This document shows, one piece after another, positions 6,136 to 8,436 of a DNA stretch of 8,436 nucleotides (the first letter of the stretch is position 1; every line of letters begins with the position of its first letter). A program made the position numbers and the translations under genes. This DNA comes from Planctomycetota bacterium (lineage in GTDB: Bacteria > Planctomycetota > Phycisphaerae > UBA1845), in assembly GCA_022561415.1 (NCBI GenBank), contig JADFRH010000087.1:1-8436 (forward strand), written 5' to 3'. The notes under the pieces were generated by a model. It saw only the letters and a list, made by a program, of their open reading frames with translations. It did not search any database and was not told the origin of the DNA.

Positions 6136-6215
6136 CTCGCCATCACCCGGCCAGCGCTCTCTTGACCCTGCCTGACGGGGCGCCCGCGTGTCGTAAGGAA
6201 CCGGAACGTACCAAC

Positions 6216-6680
6216 GTGTTTGTTCGCCTGTTACTCCTGCTGACCGTCGTCCCGTTTGTGGAACTGATGATCTTGCTCCGTCTCACGGAGTGGCTACGCT
6301 GGGACGGAACGATTGCGCTGGTGGTCTTCACGGGCATGCTCGGCGCGTGGCTTGCCCGGCGCGAGGGGCTCAAAGCGATTACGAAAATCCAGGCCGACCT
6401 CACGGCCGGCGTAGCCCCGGCCGGGGCGGTCGTTGATGGGCTGCTGATCCTCGTTGCGGGAATCGTGCTCGTTACGCCCGGTGTCCTGACCGACCTGTGC
6501 GGCTTCGCGCTGCTGATCCCGCCGGTTCGGCGGCTCGTAGCGCGGCGGCTCGCCATAGCGTTCACCAAGCGAATCGTAATCATGCATCCTCAGTCCGGCG
6601 AAGGCTTCGTCGACGATGGTTTCATCGACGTTCCCGGCACGAGCCGCGATGCCGAAAACGGCCCGGAGCAACTTCCATGA
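6216..6680 (+). CDS. fxsA: FxsA-family membrane protein
   Basis: The predicted 154-residue protein begins MFVRLLLLLTVVPFVELMIL, the characteristic FxsA start. It continues with ALVVFTGMLGAWLARREGL (second membrane helix and the basic A-R-R-E-G segment), AVVDGLLILVAGIVLVTPGVLTDLCGFALLIPPVRRL (two more helices around the conserved TPG-LTD-G-LL-P-R signature), and a variable hydrophilic tail. It is an integral cytoplasmic-membrane protein of 130-180 residues by family. E. coli FxsA is named for suppressing F exclusion of phage T7 when overproduced; the normal role is not established. I chose GTG 6216 because the family starts here and GGAACG lies seven bases upstream. The reading frame stays open back to a TTG at 6162, but that extension (LPDGAPACRKEPERTN) is unlike the family. 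It overlaps the next small ORF by ATGA. Confidence 0.88.
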   Translation: MFVRLLLLLTVVPFVELMILLRLTEWLRWDGTIALVVFTGMLGAWLARREGLKAITKIQADLTAGVAPAGAVVDGLLILVAGIVLVTPGVLTDLCGFALLIPPVRRLVARRLAIAFTKRIVIMHPQSGEGFVDDGFIDVPGTSRDAENGPEQLP

Positions 6681-6817
6681 CGGCCCAACCCTCCGATCTC
6701 CCACCCCGTGCGCTGAGTCGGCCTTGCGTTTGCCTCTTGCGGATCGCCGCCTTGCTTGCCATGACCGCGCCCGGCGCACGAGATAATGAATCCGCAAACC
6801 CGGGCGTTGGGGGGTAG
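6677..6817 (+). CDS. Doubtful 46-residue ORF with a signal-like start
   Basis: ATG 6677 overlaps the fxsA stop as ATGA and opens 46 codons ending at TAG 6815-6817. The product has a hydrophobic stretch (CVCLLRIAALLAMTAPGA) that could pass for a signal peptide, then only a dozen polar residues. The stretch is encoded by 6741-6765, which resembles a widespread dispersed palindromic repeat, so the ORF may merely run through a repeat. In its favour are the exact coupling to fxsA and the placement in an operon. I recognise no family. Confidence 0.25.
   Translation: MTAQPSDLPPRALSRPCVCLLRIAALLAMTAPGARDNESANPGVGG
6809..6814 (+). promoter_or_regulatory. Possible ribosome binding site deciding the GNAT start
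   Basis: GGGGGG lies seven bases before ATG 6822, whereas ATG 6786 has no comparable site. This favours the shorter reading. A run of G is not an ideal anti-16S match, so support is moderate. Confidence 0.4.
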
Positions 6818-6821
6818 TGTG

Positions 6822-7640
6822 ATGGAACGATCAACGGTGGGCTCGATTCTCAGATCAACGCAGGCTTGGTGCGCGCAGCTCTGCGAAAAACAAACGCTGA
6901 ACTACGGCATCGCGTATTATTCCGAGCAATTCGCGGCGTTGCCGCAGGCGAACCAGTTCCGCGAGGTCGTCATCGACTCGGCCACCGCGTTTCCCCAGGC
7001 GTTGGCCGAGGCGGACGAGTGGTTCCGATCGAAAGCACTGACGTGTCATCGCTGGGCACCGGCCGGGGGGCACGCGAGCGACGAACTCAGTGCCTTTCTC
7101 GCTCGAAACGGGTTTCGCAAACGTGTGCATTCGATCATGGCCCTCGCCAACTGGTCAGACGTCGAGCGCGCGACCGGTGTTCGCGTATTGCACGCGCGGG
7201 CGATGCGAGCGGCGCTGCGTGCCACGTTCGTGGAGGCCGAATCTCCGGACTCCCCGACTCAGCGAGAGCTGTCGGCCGACGCGTGCGAAGAGCGACTGAA
7301 CGATCCGCAGTTCGACATGTTCGTGGCCACGGTCGATGGCAGGCCGGCCGGTCGCTGCGCGCTCTATCAGGTCGGCGACATCGCCCGTGTCATGGACCTG
7401 AGTGTGCTCGCGCCGTTCGCGGATCGCGGGGTGGATGCGGCCTTGGTCTTGCATGTGCTCGCACTTGCGAAACGACTGGCCATGCGCAACATCTGCGTTC
7501 AGGTGGACGAGTTATCCGAGCGAAAACCCAAATGGTTCGAGCGCTTCGGATTCGCGGTCGACGGAACCGTCGAAGAGTTCGACCGGGTTCGGGTGGGAAT
7601 AGTGAAGAGCGAAGAGTACGGAACGCGAGTGCCATGCTGA
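6822..7640 (+). CDS. GNAT-like acetyltransferase, two-part
   Basis: The protein has 272 residues from ATG 6822 (284 from ATG 6786). The C-terminal half follows the GNAT pattern: FDMFVATVDGRPAGRCALYQVGDIARVMDLSVL are strands 2-4, FADRGVDAALVLHVLALAKRLAMRNICVQV is motif A with its helix and strand 5, and RKPKWFERFGFAVDGTVEEF is motif B, with the usual W/Y-x-x-x-GF ending. The N-terminal half (EQFAALPQANQFREVVIDSATAF and ARNGFRKRVHSIMALANW) looks like a decayed first GNAT repeat ending in its own NGF. The acetyl-CoA loop is degenerate: the usual Q/R-x-x-G-x-G/A reads A-D-R-G-V-D (A200 to D205). It overlaps the amidohydrolase gene by seven bases and probably belongs to one transcript with fxsA. 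The substrate is unknown, and activity is uncertain because of the altered loop. Confidence 0.72.
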   Translation: MERSTVGSILRSTQAWCAQLCEKQTLNYGIAYYSEQFAALPQANQFREVVIDSATAFPQALAEADEWFRSKALTCHRWAPAGGHASDELSAFLARNGFRKRVHSIMALANWSDVERATGVRVLHARAMRAALRATFVEAESPDSPTQRELSADACEERLNDPQFDMFVATVDGRPAGRCALYQVGDIARVMDLSVLAPFADRGVDAALVLHVLALAKRLAMRNICVQVDELSERKPKWFERFGFAVDGTVEEFDRVRVGIVKSEEYGTRVPC

Positions 7641-8436
7641 TCAAAGCCCGATACGTCGTGCCCGTCGATGCACCCGTGATTGAAGACGGTGGCGTCAAGA
7701 TCGACGCCGGAAGGATCACGGCCGTCGGGCCGGCGCGCGAGCTGAGCGACGATGTCACCACCGACTACGGCGACGCCGTTATCTGCCCCGGATTCGTCAA
7801 CGCCCACACCCATCTCGAGCTGACGAGTTGCGCCGGCCTCGTCCCGCCGACACCCGATTTCATCGACTGGTTGCAGCACTTGATCGCAGTGGCCAAGGAC
7901 ACGCTCGCCACGGGAGAGGCCGTCAGCACCTCGGTGCTGGCCGGCATCGAGCAGTCACTGCGGTCCGGGGTCACGCTCGTGGGCGACATCACCTCACGTC
8001 CCGACCTGTCGCGTCCGCATTTGGCGAAATCGGCGCTGCAATGCGTCTCCTTCGGCGAGGTCATCGCGATCGGCACGCTGCGCGACCGAGTTGTCGAGCA
8101 GCTCGAGGCCGCGCTCGACCGTGAGCTGGAAACCGCAACGTTTCGCGTCGGCGTCTCGCCGCACGCCCCCTACACGGTCGAGCCGACCCCGATGCGTCGG
8201 TGCGCCGCGCAGGCCGATGAAGTGGATGCGCCGATCGCCATCCATCTGGCCGAGACCGATGCCGAAACGGAGTTCACACGGAACGGATCCGGACCCTTCG
8301 CTCAGCACCTGCAGGCGCTCGGCGTGTGGGACAACCGGATCCCGGTCCCGCAATGCTCTGCGGTCGAGCTGGCCAACCGTTGCGGCGTGTTGGGACCGCG
8401 AACGGTCATCGCTCACGGCAACTACGTAACCGACCT
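7634..8436 (+). CDS. Metal-dependent amidohydrolase/deaminase, ATZ/TRZ-MtaD type (cut by the window edge)
   Basis: From ATG 7634 the frame is open for 267 codons to the right edge. It begins with the small beta domain of the family (MLIKARYVVPVDAPVIEDGG, DAGRITAVGP), then VICPGFVNAHTHLELT, whose H58 and H60 are the first metal ligands. VSPHAPYTV (H177) is a substrate-binding segment. AIHLAETDAE gives the third metal histidine (H204) and the catalytic glutamate (E207). VIAHGNYV (H261) matches the catalytic histidine. The last metal aspartate would lie beyond the window. Known relatives hydrolytically deaminate or dechlorinate purines, S-adenosylhomocysteine, methylthioadenosine or triazines in the cytosol; which substrate applies cannot be told. 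The gene starts within the last codons of the GNAT gene (7-base overlap), so the two are translationally coupled. About two thirds of the usual 400-450 residues are present. Confidence 0.9.
   Translation, partial: MLIKARYVVPVDAPVIEDGGVKIDAGRITAVGPARELSDDVTTDYGDAVICPGFVNAHTHLELTSCAGLVPPTPDFIDWLQHLIAVAKDTLATGEAVSTSVLAGIEQSLRSGVTLVGDITSRPDLSRPHLAKSALQCVSFGEVIAIGTLRDRVVEQLEAALDRELETATFRVGVSPHAPYTVEPTPMRRCAAQADEVDAPIAIHLAETDAETEFTRNGSGPFAQHLQALGVWDNRIPVPQCSAVELANRCGVLGPRTVIAHGNYVTD

Noticed and set aside
6162..6215. TTG 6162 as the start of fxsA
   Set aside because: The added 18 residues are charged and unlike the family; GTG 6216 fits family length and has a ribosome site.

Overview
The window is GC-rich bacterial DNA, densely packed, with many GTG/TTG starts and 4-base start/stop overlaps. 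A periplasmic diheme cytochrome c, a lipoprotein and dispersed short REP-like palindromes point to a free-living Gram-negative. Planctomycetota or a similarly repeat-rich phylum such as Acidobacteriota is my guess; no rRNA or phylogenetic marker is present to settle it.

Layout. (1) Positions 1-884, minus strand: a secreted diheme cytochrome c followed, with an ATGA overlap, by the start of a lipoprotein gene that runs off the left edge. (2) Positions 885-990: a divergent intergenic region with a 13-base direct repeat. (3) Positions 991-3469, plus strand: a translationally coupled set (two GTGA overlaps) encoding an APH-like phosphotransferase, a SAM methyltransferase and a thymidylate-kinase-like P-loop kinase. 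(4) Positions 3494-4161: a second SAM methyltransferase that has lost its 5' end and carries a one-base frameshift, so it is probably a pseudogene. Inverted copies of a REP-like repeat flank it, and the right-hand copy sits beside a perfect 26-base palindrome. (5) Positions 4451-6085: a GT-C (GT39/PMT-like) membrane glycosyltransferase. (6) Positions 6216-7640: an FxsA-family membrane protein, a doubtful small ORF and a GNAT-like acetyltransferase. (7) From 7634 to the right edge: the N-terminal two thirds or so of a metal-dependent amidohydrolase of the ATZ/TRZ-MtaD type, overlapping the GNAT gene.

Genes 991-6085 look like a cell-envelope glycan or glycolipid decoration cluster: a small-molecule kinase coupled to a methyltransferase, a nucleotide-kinase-fold enzyme, a decayed second methyltransferase and a lipid-linked-sugar glycosyltransferase. 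The kinase and methyltransferase pair recalls, by analogy only, the kinase/methyltransferase caps that end some O-antigen chains. I see no tRNA, rRNA, CRISPR array, transposase or integrase.
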